Assembly: GCF_003626535.1 (NCBI RefSeq)
Contig: NZ_RBAL01000014.1
Span: forward strand, 1 to 64,000
From: Streptomyces hoynatensis
Lineage (GTDB): Bacteria > Actinomycetota > Actinomycetes > Streptomycetales > Streptomycetaceae
DNA: 64,000 bases
Direction: 5' to 3'
Of the stretch, positions 42,128 through 54,106 are shown in pieces. The translations under genes and the position numbers were made by a program. Positions within the stretch are counted from its first letter, which is position 1. Every line of letters begins with the position of its first letter. Below the pieces are notes generated by a model that was not told the DNA's origin, ran no database searches, and saw nothing but the letters and a program-made list of their open reading frames with translations.

Positions 42128-42982
42128 TCAGAGCACGCGGACCGCGCCGGTGGGCTGGTCCCAGCTCAGGTCGTGCTCGACCACGCCGGAGGAGGGGTTC
42201 TGGGCGCCTATGTAGGAGCCGCCGCCGACGTAGATCGCCACGTGGTACGCCGAGCCGCGGCCACCCCAGTAGAGGATGTCCCCGGGCTGGAGGGCGTCGA
42301 GGGAGACCTCGGTGCCCTGCGCGGACTGGTCGGCGGCCACCCGCGGCAGCGAGACGCCGACCGAGGCGTAGGCGGCCTGGACGAGTCCGGAGCAGTCCCA
42401 GACGCCGGGTCCGGTGCCGCCCGAGGCGTACCCGTCGCCGAGTTGGGCGGTCACGAAGCCCACCACCGCGGCCGCGCCGCCGGTCGCCGCGGCCGAGGAC
42501 GGCTGCGCCTCCTGGGCCTGCTCCTGCGCCTCCTGGGCCTGTTGGGCCTGTTGGGCCTGTTGGGCCTGTTGGGCCTGCTCGGCCGCGGCCTGCGCCGCCC
42601 TGGCGCTCGCCTCCTCGGCCGCCTGGCGGCGCGCCTCCTCGGCCTGCGCGCGCTCGGCCGCCGCCTGCCGCGCCTCGGCGATGGCGCGCTCCTCGGCCGC
42701 CTCCCTGGCGCCGGCCAGGGCCGTGTCGCTGACGTAATCCTGGGTGGCGACGGCCGCCCTGGCCGCGGAGGCGGCCAGCGCGCCGTGCAGCGCGGGCAGT
42801 TCGCCGGTGGACTCGGCGGGTGCCTCGGCCGCGAAGGCCGGGTTGGCGGCGCCGGTGACCGCGACGGTGCCGGCGAAGCCGGTCAGGACGCCGCCGCGCA
42901 GCAGGCCGGTGGCGCCGGACCGGCCCGCCCTGCGGTGCCGGCCTCGGGGACGGAACGTGAACCTCGGGGACCTGGGAACCAT
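42128..42982 (-). CDS. NlpC/P60 family peptidoglycan hydrolase
   Basis: 284 residues. A signal peptide (GVLTGFAGTVAVTGAANPAF, residues about 31-50) is followed by a coiled coil of alternating Ala, Glu and Gln (QQAQQAQQAQQAQEAQ, 115-160). The NlpC/P60 domain has the catalytic Cys in WDCSGLVQAAY and His in AYHVAIYVGGG. It cuts the peptide stem of cell-wall peptidoglycan outside the cell. The AQQ segment is encoded by short repeats that may vary in number. AGGGTG precedes ATG 42982. Confidence 0.92.
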   Translation of the reverse strand: MVPRSPRFTFRPRGRHRRAGRSGATGLLRGGVLTGFAGTVAVTGAANPAFAAEAPAESTGELPALHGALAASAARAAVATQDYVSDTALAGAREAAEERAIAEARQAAAERAQAEEARRQAAEEASARAAQAAAEQAQQAQQAQQAQQAQEAQEQAQEAQPSSAAATGGAAAVVGFVTAQLGDGYASGGTGPGVWDCSGLVQAAYASVGVSLPRVAADQSAQGTEVSLDALQPGDILYWGGRGSAYHVAIYVGGGSYIGAQNPSSGVVEHDLSWDQPTGAVRVL

Positions 42983-43097
42983 GGTCACCCTGGCTATCAG
43001 CAATGACCGGTTCCGCTCAATTGACGTGTGATGCGCCACAGTGCGCCATGCGGGGTGCATAGCGGGGGAGTTGTCGCGCTGTTTGTCCGAAGTGCCG

Positions 43098-43176
43098 TTT
43101 CGCCGCCGCGGCGGCCTTTCGGGCGGATGTGCGGTCATCTCCCGCGCGCTGCCCGGTTTTTCGCCGCCGCGGCGGC
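43098..43176. repeat. two identical 18-bp palindromic repeats upstream of the NlpC/P60 gene
   Basis: TTTCGCCGCCGCGGCGGC occurs at 43098-43115 and again at 43159-43176, in the same orientation, 61 bases apart. Each contains the perfect palindrome GCCGCCGCGGCGGC. They lie between the NlpC/P60 start and the TSUP gene stop, 115 and 177 bases upstream of the NlpC/P60 start. Confidence 0.8.
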
Positions 43177-43254
43177 GCCCGGGCGGCTCCGGGGGCGCGG
43201 AGCGGCGGCTTGTCAAGGCCGGCGGCCGCGGGCGGGGTGCGGCCGTGGCGGAGG

Positions 43255-44046
43255 TCACGCCCACCACTGGTCCCAGGCCAGCTTGGCCACCAGCCCGGCG
43301 ACGACCGCGAGCAGCACCACCCGCACGAAGCCGCTGCCGCGCCGCAGCGCCATGTGCGCCCCGGCCCAGCCGCCCGCCATGTTGAACAGCGCCATGAAGG
43401 GCACCAGGCCCCACAGCGCGGTGCCGCGGGGCGCGAAGACCAGCAGCCCGCCGACGTTTGTGCCGACGTTCACGACCTTCGCCGTGGCGGAGGCCGTCAG
43501 CAGGTCGAGGCGCAGCAGTGGCACCAGCGCGAGCACCAGGAAGGTGCCGGTGCCCGGGCCGATGAGGCCGTCGTAGAAGCCGATGCCCACCCCGGCCACC
43601 AGCAGCGCCGCGGCCACCCTCCGCCGGGAGGGCGGCGCCGTGCCGGGCGCGGCGGGGAGGGTCCCGAACCGCGGGCGCAGCGTCACGAAGGCGGCGACGG
43701 CGAGCAGCACGACCATGATCAGGGGCTGCAGCACCCGCTTGTCGACCGCGGAAGCAAACAGCGCGCCGCCCGCGGCCGAGGCCAGGGCGAGGCCCCCCAG
43801 CCGCAGCGCGAGCCGCACGTCGAGGGTGGCGCGCCGCGCGTAGGTGAGGGCGGCGATGGCCGTTCCGGTGACCGAGACCGCCTTGTTGGTGCCGAGCGCG
43901 TAGGTGGGCGGCAGGTGCGGCGGGAGGCCGATGAGCAGGGCGGGCAGCTGGAGCAGTCCGCCCCCGCCGACCACCGCGTCCACCCAGCCGGCGAGTGAGG
44001 CCGCCAGGCAGAGCAGCAGGGCGGTCGTCAGCGATATGTCAGCCAC
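43255..44046 (-). CDS. TSUP/TauE-SafE family exporter
   Basis: 263 residues, eight helices in two repeats. GWVDAVVGGGGLLQLPALLI (N-terminal repeat) and GIGFYDGLIGPGTGTFLVLA (second repeat) are the paired TauE/SafE signatures, and NKAVSVTGTAIAALTYARRA links them. Members export sulfite, sulfoacetate or other small organic anions. Substrate cannot be deduced. It is divergent from nuoA, so the shared 386-nt gap holds both promoters. Confidence 0.9.
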   Translation of the reverse strand: MADISLTTALLLCLAASLAGWVDAVVGGGGLLQLPALLIGLPPHLPPTYALGTNKAVSVTGTAIAALTYARRATLDVRLALRLGGLALASAAGGALFASAVDKRVLQPLIMVVLLAVAAFVTLRPRFGTLPAAPGTAPPSRRRVAAALLVAGVGIGFYDGLIGPGTGTFLVLALVPLLRLDLLTASATAKVVNVGTNVGGLLVFAPRGTALWGLVPFMALFNMAGGWAGAHMALRRGSGFVRVVLLAVVAGLVAKLAWDQWWA

Positions 44047-44363
44047 GTGCCGAGACCCTAGGGCGTGGCGCCCGGCCCGGGCGACGGGATATCCGCCGGG
44101 CCGTCTTCCTTACCACCACCCGGTCCCACGTGCGAATTTGCGGTGGACGCCGGGATGGTGATAAGGGGCGCGGCTCGCGGGGGGTGGGCGAGGGGTGGGG
44201 GATTCCCCGACGAGTCGGCACATCGTGAGCGATCCGCCACCTTAGGTGGCAGATCCGGACCTGGTGCGGCTTGCCTGCCTTGGGTGGGTGGGAGAGATCA
44301 CAAAGTTCGTGGGTGACCCCGTGTCGAAGGTCACAGGGCCTCGGGCTTAAGATGCCTCCAGTC
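44047..44363 (+). promoter_or_regulatory. promoter region of the nuo operon
   Basis: The gap between the TSUP gene and nuoA contains a candidate -10 TAAGAT at 44348-44353, but only weak -35 sequences. Transcription would begin close to 44360, just upstream of the Rex-like site. The region 44275-44340 is relatively A/T-rich and carries two further TCACA half-sites. Confidence 0.45.
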
Positions 44364-44381
44364 TTGTGAACTGACTCACAT
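44364..44381 (+). promoter_or_regulatory. Rex-like operator of nuoA-N
   Basis: TTGTGAA, four bases, then CTCACAT: an inverted repeat with 12 of 14 arm positions matching the Rex operator consensus TTGTGAA-N4-TTCACAA. Rex is the NADH/NAD+-sensing repressor that controls cyd and nuo in S. coelicolor. The site would overlap or directly follow the transcription start. Confidence 0.7.
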
Positions 44382-44432
44382 AGCGATGATCTTCGAGGTA
44401 GCAGTCGCCGTCGACTGGAAGGAGCGGGGCCG

Positions 44433-44792
44433 GTGAACGCGTACGTTCCCATCCTCGTACTGGGTGCCCTGGGGGCCCTCTTCACCGTTGGCTCTGTGGT
44501 CGCGGCGGCGATCATCGGCCCCAAGCGCTACAACCGGGCAAAGCTCGACGCGTACGAGTGCGGCATCGAGCCCACCCCGCAGCCCTCGGGTGGTGGGCGG
44601 TTCCCCGTCAAGTACTACCTGACGGCGATGCTCTTCATCATCTTCGACATCGAGATCGTCTTCCTTTATCCCTGGGCCGTGGAATTCGACTCGCTGGGCA
44701 TGTTCGGACTCGTGCAGATGCTGGTTTTCGTCGGTCTGATCGGCGTTGCCTACGCCTACGACTGGCGCCGAGGAGGGCTCGAATGGGACTGA
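44433..44792 (+). CDS. nuoA: NADH-quinone oxidoreductase subunit A
   Basis: 119 residues, three helices. The conserved loop YECGIEPTPQPSGGGRFPVK and helix YLTAMLFIIFDIEIVFLYPW (with the Asp/Glu pair near the quinone channel) identify NuoA. It is part of the membrane arm at the junction with the peripheral arm. GTG 44433 is preceded by AAGGAGCGG. The stop codon lies inside an 18-bp duplication. First gene of the 14-gene operon. Confidence 0.97.
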   Translation: MNAYVPILVLGALGALFTVGSVVAAAIIGPKRYNRAKLDAYECGIEPTPQPSGGGRFPVKYYLTAMLFIIFDIEIVFLYPWAVEFDSLGMFGLVQMLVFVGLIGVAYAYDWRRGGLEWD

Positions 44793-44810
44793 GGGCTCGC
44801 ATGGGACTGA
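44775..44810. repeat. 18-bp tandem duplication at the nuoA stop codon
   Basis: GGGCTCGAATGGGACTGA (44775-44792) and a copy with one change (44793-44810) stand head to tail. The first ends with the nuoA stop TGA; the second repeats the same stop 18 bases later. It lies just before the nuoB ribosome site. Confidence 0.9.
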
Positions 44811-44826
44811 GAGAAGGACAGCTCTG

Positions 44827-45381
44827 ATGGGTTTCGAAGAGAAACTTCCCAGCGGTTTTCTGCTGGACACCGTCGAGAATCTCGCCGGGCTGGCCCGGAA
44901 GTCCTCCGTCTTCCCGGCCACGTTCGGACTCGCCTGCTGCGCGATCGAGATGATGACCACGGGCGCGGGCCGCTACGACCTCGCCCGGTTCGGCATGGAG
45001 GTCTTCCGGGGCTCGCCGCGGCAGGCCGACCTGATGATCGTGGCCGGGCGGGTCAGCCAGAAGATGGCCCCCGTGCTGCGTCAGGTGTACGACCAGATGC
45101 CGAATCCCAAGTGGGTCATCTCGATGGGCGTCTGCGCCTCCTCCGGCGGGATGTTCAACAACTACTCGATCGTGCAGGGCGTCGACCACGTCGTTCCCGT
45201 CGACATCTACCTGCCCGGCTGCCCGCCGCGCCCGGAAATGCTGATGGACGCCATTCTCAAGCTGCACGCGAAGATCCGCGAGGAGAAGCTCGGCATCAAC
45301 CGCGAGCAGGCGGCCCGCGAGGCCGAGGAGGCCGCCTTGAAGGCGCTCCCGACGATCGAGATGAAGGGGCTGCTGCGGTGA
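44827..45381 (+). CDS. nuoB: NADH-quinone oxidoreductase subunit B
   Basis: 184 residues. Cluster N2, the last iron-sulfur cluster before quinone, is held by Cys37 and Cys38 (FGLACCAIEMM), Cys103 (SMGVCASSGGM) and Cys132 (YLPGCPPRPE). The C-terminal 25 residues (EQAAREAEEAALKALPTIEM) are an actinobacterial extension. GAGAAGGA precedes ATG 44827. It overlaps nuoC by four bases. Confidence 0.98.
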   Translation: MGFEEKLPSGFLLDTVENLAGLARKSSVFPATFGLACCAIEMMTTGAGRYDLARFGMEVFRGSPRQADLMIVAGRVSQKMAPVLRQVYDQMPNPKWVISMGVCASSGGMFNNYSIVQGVDHVVPVDIYLPGCPPRPEMLMDAILKLHAKIREEKLGINREQAAREAEEAALKALPTIEMKGLLR

Positions 45382-46138
45382 GCGGCGAGCAGGAGCGGCC
45401 CGGCACCGGCGGCGCTGCCGGCGAGAGTCACGTGAACGGGAACACGAGCACAAGCACGCCCGCGCCGCGCTCCCAGGCCGGCGAGCCGATCGCGCAGCGC
45501 CGCGGCATGTTCGGCGCGAACAACGGCGGCGACACCAGCGGCTACGGCGGCCTCGCCCGCACCGTCCGGATGCCCGCGGGCAGCGCGCGCCCCTACGGCG
45601 GCTACTTCGACGAGGTCGCGGACGAGCTCGAAGGCGCCCTGGAGGAGCAGGGCCTCGACCCGGAGGCCGTGATCGAGCGCACCGTGGTCGACCGCGGCGA
45701 ACTCACCTTCCACATCGCCCGCGAGCACCTTCCCGCGGTGGCGCGGACGCTGCGCGACGACCCGGCGCTGCGCTTCGAGCTGTGCACCGGCGTGAGCGGC
45801 GTGCACAACCCGCAGGACGCGGGCCGCGAGCTGCACGCCGTCTACCACCTGCGTTCGCTCACCCACGGCCGGCTGATCCGGCTGGAGGTCAGCGTCCCCG
45901 AGAGCGACCCGCACCTCCCCTCGATCGTCTCCGTCTACCCGACGAACGACTGGCACGAGCGGGAGACCTACGACTTCTTCGGCCTCGTCTTCGACGGCCA
46001 CCCCGCGCTGACCCGGATTCTCATGCCCGACGACTGGATCGGCTTCCCGCAGCGCAAGGACTACCCGCTCGGCGGCATTCCCGTCGAGTACAAGGGCGCC
46101 CAGATCCCGGCACCCGACCAGCGGAGGTCGTACAGCTG

Positions 46139-46139
<1 letters not shown>
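45378..46139 (+). CDS. nuoC: NADH-quinone oxidoreductase subunit C
   Basis: 253 residues. The 30-kDa-subunit signature ERETYDFFGLVFDGHPALTR and the following LMPDDWIGFPQRKDYPLGG are clear. The first 70 residues are a low-complexity extension (Gly/Ser/Thr-rich) longer than in E. coli. It packs against NuoB/NuoD in the Q-module. GTG 45378 overlaps the nuoB stop as GTGA. Confidence 0.97.
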
Positions 46140-47472
<1,333 letters not shown>

Positions 47473-47476
<4 letters not shown>

Positions 47477-48203
47477 GCGACGTGAACCTGGGGATGCCGC
47501 CGCTCCCTGCCCCCGCCTACCCGGAGGAGGTGCGCGCCCGGCTGGAGAAGGACGCGGCCGAGGTGATCGCCCGCTATCCCGACAGCCGCTCCGCCCTGCT
47601 GCCGCTGCTGCACCTGGTGCAGTCGGAGGAGGGCTACGTCACCCGCACCGGCATGCAGTTCTGCGCCGACGTGCTCGGGCTGACCACCGCCGAGGTGACC
47701 GCGGTCGCCACCTTCTACTCCATGTACCGGCGCAAGCCCTCGGGCGACTACCAGGTCGGCGTGTGCACCAACACCCTGTGCGCGGTGCTCGGCGGCGACG
47801 CCATCTACGCCGCCCTCCAGGAGCACCTCGGCGTGGGCAACGGCGAGACCACCGAGGACGGCAAGGTCACGCTGGAGCACATCGAGTGCAACGCCGCCTG
47901 CGACTACGCGCCGGTGGTGATGATCAACTGGGAGTTCTTCGACAACCAGACCATCGAGTCCGCCAAGCGCCTGGTCGACGACCTGCGCGCGGGCCGCAAG
48001 GTCATCCCCACCCGCGGCGCCCCGCTGTGCGACTTCAAGCAGACGGCCCGCATCCTCGCCGGCTTCCCCGACGAGCGCCCCGGCGCCACCGCCGCGGGCG
48101 GCAGCGCGGGCCCCGCCTCGCTCGCCGGGCTGCGGCTGGCCAAGGGCGAGGCCGACCCCGTGGTGCCCCCGCGCTCCGCGGGCACCCGAGCGGAGGAGGC
48201 GTG

Positions 48204-48204
<1 letters not shown>
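47473..48204 (+). CDS. nuoE: NADH-quinone oxidoreductase subunit E
   Basis: 243 residues. The thioredoxin-like 2Fe-2S cluster N1a is held by Cys98 and Cys103 (VCTNTLC) and Cys139 and Cys143 (ECNAAC). About 60 residues beyond the core (RPGATAAGGSAGPASLAGLR) form a disordered tail. It belongs to the NADH-oxidising N-module with NuoF and NuoG. ATG 47473 overlaps the nuoD stop by three bases (ATGA). Confidence 0.97.
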
Positions 48205-49543
<1,339 letters not shown>

Positions 49544-49547
<4 letters not shown>

Positions 49548-52072
49548 CGGTCACCACGGAGGGCAAGGCGAAGGCCGCCGCCTCGGCAGAGATGGTGACG
49601 CTGACCATCGACGGGATCGAGATCTCGGTGCCCAAGGGCACCCTGGTGATCCGGGCCGCCGAGCAACTCGGCATCGAGATCCCCCGGTTCTGCGATCACC
49701 CGCTCCTCGACCCGGCCGGCGCCTGCCGCCAGTGCATCGTGGAGGTGGAGGGCCAGCGCAAGCCGATGGCCTCCTGCACCATCACCTGCACCGACGGCAT
49801 GGTGGTGCGCACCCAGCTGTCCTCGCAGGTCGCCGAGAAGGCCCAGCGCGGCGTGATGGAACTGCTGCTGATCAACCACCCGCTGGACTGCCCGGTCTGC
49901 GACAAGGGCGGCGAGTGCCCGCTGCAGAACCAGGCGATGAGCACCGGCGACCCGGAGAGCCGCTTCGACGGCGTCAAGCGCACCTACGAGAAGCCGGTGC
50001 CCATCTCCGCGCAGGTGCTGCTCGACCGGGAACGCTGCGTGCTGTGCGCGCGCTGCACCCGCTTCTCCCAGCAGATCGCGGGCGACCCGATGATCGAGCT
50101 GATCGAGCGCGGCGCGCTCCAGCAGGTCGGCACCGGCCAGGGCGACCCCTTCGAGTCGTACTTCTCGGGCAACACCATCCAGATCTGCCCGGTGGGCGCG
50201 CTCACCTCCGCCGCCTACCGCTTCCGCTCCCGCCCCTTCGACCTGGTGTCCTCGCCGAGCGTCTGCGAGCACTGCGCCGGCGGCTGCGCCACCCGCACCG
50301 ACCACAGGCGCGGCAAGGTGCTGCGGCGGCTGGCGGCCAACGACCCCGAGGTCAACGAGGAGTGGATCTGCGACAAGGGCCGCTTCGCGTTCCGCTACGC
50401 CCAGCTGCCCGAGCGGCTGACCACCCCGCTGGTGCGCGACGCCGAGACCGGCCGCCTCGCGCCGGCCGGCTGGCCCGAGGCGCTGCGCGCGGCGGCCGAG
50501 GGCCTGGTCGCGGCCAAGGCGCGCGGCGCGGCGGTGCTCACCGGCGGCCGGCTCACCGTCGAGGACGCCTACGCCTACGCCAAGTTCGCCCGGGTCAGCC
50601 TCGGCACCAACGACATCGACTTCCGCGCCAGGGCCCACAGCCAGGAGGAGACCGCGTTCCTCGCCTCGCAGGTGGCGGGCCGCGGCCTCGACCTGGACGG
50701 CACCGGCACCACCCACGCCTCCCTGGAAGCCGCCCCGGCCGTGCTGCTGGTCGGCTTCGAGTCCGAGGAGGAGGCGCCGGGCGTGTTCCTGCGGCTGCGC
50801 AAGGCGGCCCGCAAGCGCGGCCTGCGGGTCTACTCGCTGGCCACCCACGCCACCCGCGGCCTGGCCAAGACCAACGGCACCCTGCTGCCCGCCGCCCCCG
50901 GCACCGAGCCGGACTGGCTCGACGCCCTGGCCGCCGACGCGGCGAGCCTGGACGCCGCGGGCCACGCCGCCGCCGGGGCGCTGCGCGAGCCCGGCGCGTT
51001 GATCATCCTCGGCGAGCGGCTGGCCACCGTGCCGGGCGCCTACACCGCGGCGGTGGCCGCGGCCGCGGCCACCGGCGCCCAGCTGGTCTGGATTCCGCGG
51101 CGGGCCGGCGAACGCGGGGCCATCGAGGCCGGCGCCCTGCCCGGGCTGCTGCCCGGCGGACGCCCCGAGGGCTCCGCCCGGGCCAGGGCCGAGATCGCCG
51201 CGGCCTGGGGCCTGCCCGCGCTGCCCGCGGGCACCGGACGCGACACCGGCCAGATCCTGCGGGCCGCCGCGGCCGGCGAACTCGGCGCCCTCGTGGTGGC
51301 CGGCGTCGAGGTCGCCGACCTGCCGGACCCCGAGGGCGCCCGCCGGGCGCTGGACACCGTCGCCGCCCACGGCTTCCTGCTGAGCCTGGAACAGCGGCCG
51401 ACCGAGGTGACCGAGCGGGCCGACGTCGTGCTGCCGGTGGCCGCCGTCGTCGAGAAGGCGGGCACCTTCCTCAACTGGGAAGGCCGCGCCCGGCCGTTCG
51501 ACGCCGCCGTCAAGCCGGACCAGATGACCCGCCGCCTGGTGCAGGCCGACACCAGGGCGCTGCACATGCTGGCCGAGGAGATCGCCGCGCTCGACGAGGA
51601 GTCGGCCATCCCCCTCGGCCTGCCCGACGTCCAGGCCGTCAGGAGCGAGCTGGACGGGCTGCCGGTGTGGACCGGCGACCTGCCGCTCGGCCCCACCGCC
51701 ACCGGCTCGGAACTGCCCTCCCCGCGGGCGGGCGAGGCCGTGCTCGCCGGGCACCGGCTGCTGCTCGACCGGGGCCTGCTCCAGGCCGGGGACGAGGCGC
51801 TCGCCGCCACCAGGCACGCCGCCGTGGCCCGCGTCTCGCCGGCCACGGCCCGCGAGGCCGGGCTCGCCGAGGGCGGCGACCTGTCGGTCACCGGGCCCGC
51901 CGGGTCCGTCTCGCTGCCCGTCGAGGTGACCGCCGGGATGCCCGACCGGGTCGTCTGGCTGCCGCTCAACTCCGTAGGCGGCGGCGCCTACGACGACCTG
52001 GGCGCGGTGCCAGGCAGCGTCGTCCAGGTCACAGCCGGGCCCGCGGCCCGCGCCGAGGAGGTGAACGTCTGA
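49544..52072 (+). CDS. nuoG: NADH-quinone oxidoreductase subunit G
   Basis: 842 residues. The N-terminal ferredoxin domain holds 2Fe-2S N1b (Cys50, Cys61, Cys64, Cys78), then N4/N5 with His112, Cys116, Cys119, Cys125 and Cys165, Cys168, Cys171, Cys215. Cys241, Cys244, Cys248 and Cys276 form the off-pathway cluster N7, which many complex I enzymes lack. The rest resembles molybdopterin oxidoreductases without a bound molybdenum site (mid-chain blocks are Ala-rich and variable). ATG 49544 overlaps the nuoF stop as ATGA. Confidence 0.97.
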
Positions 52073-53466
52073 TGGCACCGGCAGCGCACGCGGAACACAC
52101 CCTGCGGCTCGCCCAGGAAGCCGATCTCTCGATGTTCGGCCAGGACCCGTTCTGGCTGATCCTGATCAAGGCGGTCGGCTGCTTCGCCATCCTGATGCTG
52201 TTCGTGCTGATCAGCATCGTCATGGAGCGCAAGGTGCTCGGCTGGATGCAGCTGCGCATCGGCCCCAACCGGCACGGCCCCTGGGGCATGCTCCAGTCGC
52301 TGGCCGACGGCGTGAAGCTGATGCTGAAGGAGGACATCATCGTCAAGGGGGCCGACCGGCCGGTCTTCCTCCTGGCGCCGGTCCTCGCCGCCGTCCCGGC
52401 GTTCATGGCGATCGCGGTCATCCCCTTCGGCCCGGCCGACCACCCGGTCAACATCTTCGGCACCGAGACCGTCCTGCAGCTGACCGACCTGCCGGTGGCC
52501 CTGCTCTACGTGCTGGCCACCTCGGCGATCGCCGTCTACGGCACGGTCCTTGCGGGCTGGTCCTCCGGCTCCACCTACCCGCTGCTCGGCGGCGTCCGGG
52601 CGACCGCGCAGGTCATCTCCTACGAGGTCGCGATGGGCCTCAGCTTCGCCGCGGTCTTCCTGTACTCCGGCTCGATGTCCACCTCGGCCATCGTGGACGC
52701 GCAGGACGACCGGTGGTTCATGATCCTGCTGCCGGTGTCCTTCCTGATGTACATGGTGGCGATGGTCGGCGAGGCGCACCGCCCGCCGTTCGACATGCCG
52801 GAGTCCGAGGGCGACCTGGTCGGCGGGTACCTCACCGAGTACTCCTCGATCAAGTTCGCCTTCTTCATGATGTCCGAGTACATCCACACGGTCACCGTCT
52901 CGATGCTGATGACGACCGTCTTCCTCGGCGGCTGGCGCGCCCCGGCGCCGCTGAGCTTCTGGGAGGGCGCCAACTCCGGCTGGTGGCCGCTGCTGTGGTT
53001 CATCGTCAAGACGGCCGCGGTGGTGTTCTTCTTCATGTGGATCAGGGCCACCCTGCCCCGGGTGCGCTACGACCAGTTCATGGTGCTCGGCTGGAAGGTC
53101 CTCATCCCGATCGCCCTGGTCTGGCTGATGCTGGTCGCCACCGTCCGGGCCATGCAGAACGAGGACTACGACTTCCGCGAGATCGTCCTCTACGTCGGCG
53201 GCGGCGTCCTGGCCCTGCTGCTCCTCTCCTTCGTCTTCGACGTCTTCCGCGACCGCGCCGAGGAGCGGCGCGAGGCCGAGGAGGCGGCGAGGCCACACGC
53301 CACGTTCGACCCGATGGCGGGCGGCTTCCCCGTGCCGCCGCTGCCGGGACAGACCCTGCCACCGGTGCCGCGCCGCCCCTCCAGGGCCGCGAAGGAGAAG
53401 GTGCCGGCCTCGGTCTCCGGCGAGTCCACCGAAGGCACCCAAGGAGAGGAGGGCGACGATGCCTGA
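52072..53466 (+). CDS. nuoH: NADH-quinone oxidoreductase subunit H
   Basis: 464 residues, eight helices. The conserved loops are RKVLGWMQLRIGPNRHGPWG and EAHRPPFDMPESEGDLVGGY, with the acidic residues at the quinone entry. About 75 residues after the last helix (residues 390-464) are a charged/proline-rich cytoplasmic tail not found in E. coli. ATG 52072 is fused to the nuoG stop; the end overlaps nuoI by eight bases. Confidence 0.97.
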   Translation: MAPAAHAEHTLRLAQEADLSMFGQDPFWLILIKAVGCFAILMLFVLISIVMERKVLGWMQLRIGPNRHGPWGMLQSLADGVKLMLKEDIIVKGADRPVFLLAPVLAAVPAFMAIAVIPFGPADHPVNIFGTETVLQLTDLPVALLYVLATSAIAVYGTVLAGWSSGSTYPLLGGVRATAQVISYEVAMGLSFAAVFLYSGSMSTSAIVDAQDDRWFMILLPVSFLMYMVAMVGEAHRPPFDMPESEGDLVGGYLTEYSSIKFAFFMMSEYIHTVTVSMLMTTVFLGGWRAPAPLSFWEGANSGWWPLLWFIVKTAAVVFFFMWIRATLPRVRYDQFMVLGWKVLIPIALVWLMLVATVRAMQNEDYDFREIVLYVGGGVLALLLLSFVFDVFRDRAEERREAEEAARPHATFDPMAGGFPVPPLPGQTLPPVPRRPSRAAKEKVPASVSGESTEGTQGEEGDDA

Positions 53467-54106
53467 GTTCCAGAATCCCCTGGGCGGCTTCGGCGTGACC
53501 TTCAAGGCCATGTTCAAGAAGCGGCTCACCGAGCAGTACCCGGAGGAGAAGAAGCCGACGGCCCCCCGCTTCCACGGCCGCCACCAGCTCAACCGGCACC
53601 CGGACGGCCTGGAGAAGTGCATCGGCTGCGAGCTGTGCGCCTGGGCCTGCCCCGCGGACGCCATCTACGTGGAGGGCGCGGACAACACCGAGGAGGAGCG
53701 CTACTCCCCGGGCGAGCGCTACGGCCGCGTCTACCAGATCAACTACCTGCGCTGCATCCTGTGCGGCCTGTGCGTCGAGGCGTGCCCCACCCGGGCGCTG
53801 ACCATGACGAACGAGTACGAACTCGCCGACCGCTCCCGCGCCTCCCTCATCTACACCAAGGAGGAGCTGCTGGCCGGCCTGACCGAGGGCATGGTCGAGG
53901 CCCCGCACGCGATGTACCCCGGCACGGACGAGCAGTCCTACTACCGGGGCGAGGTCAAGGGCGCCGCGCCAGGCACCGTGCGGCAGGTGGCCCGCTCCAA
54001 GGGGGAGACCGGCCCCGAGGACGCCACGGCGCAGGACGGCGCCGGGGACGAGGCGGACCCGATCGCCGCGGCGGCCCGCCTGCCGGAACCGGGGGTGCGC
54101 GCATGA
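53459..54106 (+). CDS. nuoI: NADH-quinone oxidoreductase subunit I
   Basis: 215 residues. Two ferredoxin-type motifs hold clusters N6a and N6b: Cys54, 57, 60, 64 (CIGCELCAWACP) and Cys99, 102, 105, 109 (CILCGLCVEACP). The C-terminal 60 residues after TRALTM... are an acidic extension typical of actinobacteria. It bridges NuoG to NuoB. ATG 53459 overlaps the nuoH stop region by eight bases. Confidence 0.98.
   Translation: MPEFQNPLGGFGVTFKAMFKKRLTEQYPEEKKPTAPRFHGRHQLNRHPDGLEKCIGCELCAWACPADAIYVEGADNTEEERYSPGERYGRVYQINYLRCILCGLCVEACPTRALTMTNEYELADRSRASLIYTKEELLAGLTEGMVEAPHAMYPGTDEQSYYRGEVKGAAPGTVRQVARSKGETGPEDATAQDGAGDEADPIAAAARLPEPGVRA

Noticed and set aside
42983..43254. c-di-AMP (ydaO) riboswitch upstream of the NlpC/P60 gene
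   Set aside because: Such riboswitches control several Streptomyces wall hydrolases, but I could not trace the conserved helices here; only palindromic repeats are clear.
44281..44340. Second Rex-type site near 44298
   Set aside because: Only a TCACAAA half-site is present; the other half does not match.
49732..53466. 1244-residue frame joining parts of nuoG shadow and nuoH
   Set aside because: First two thirds are an Arg-rich shadow of nuoG; the real nuoH starts at 52072.
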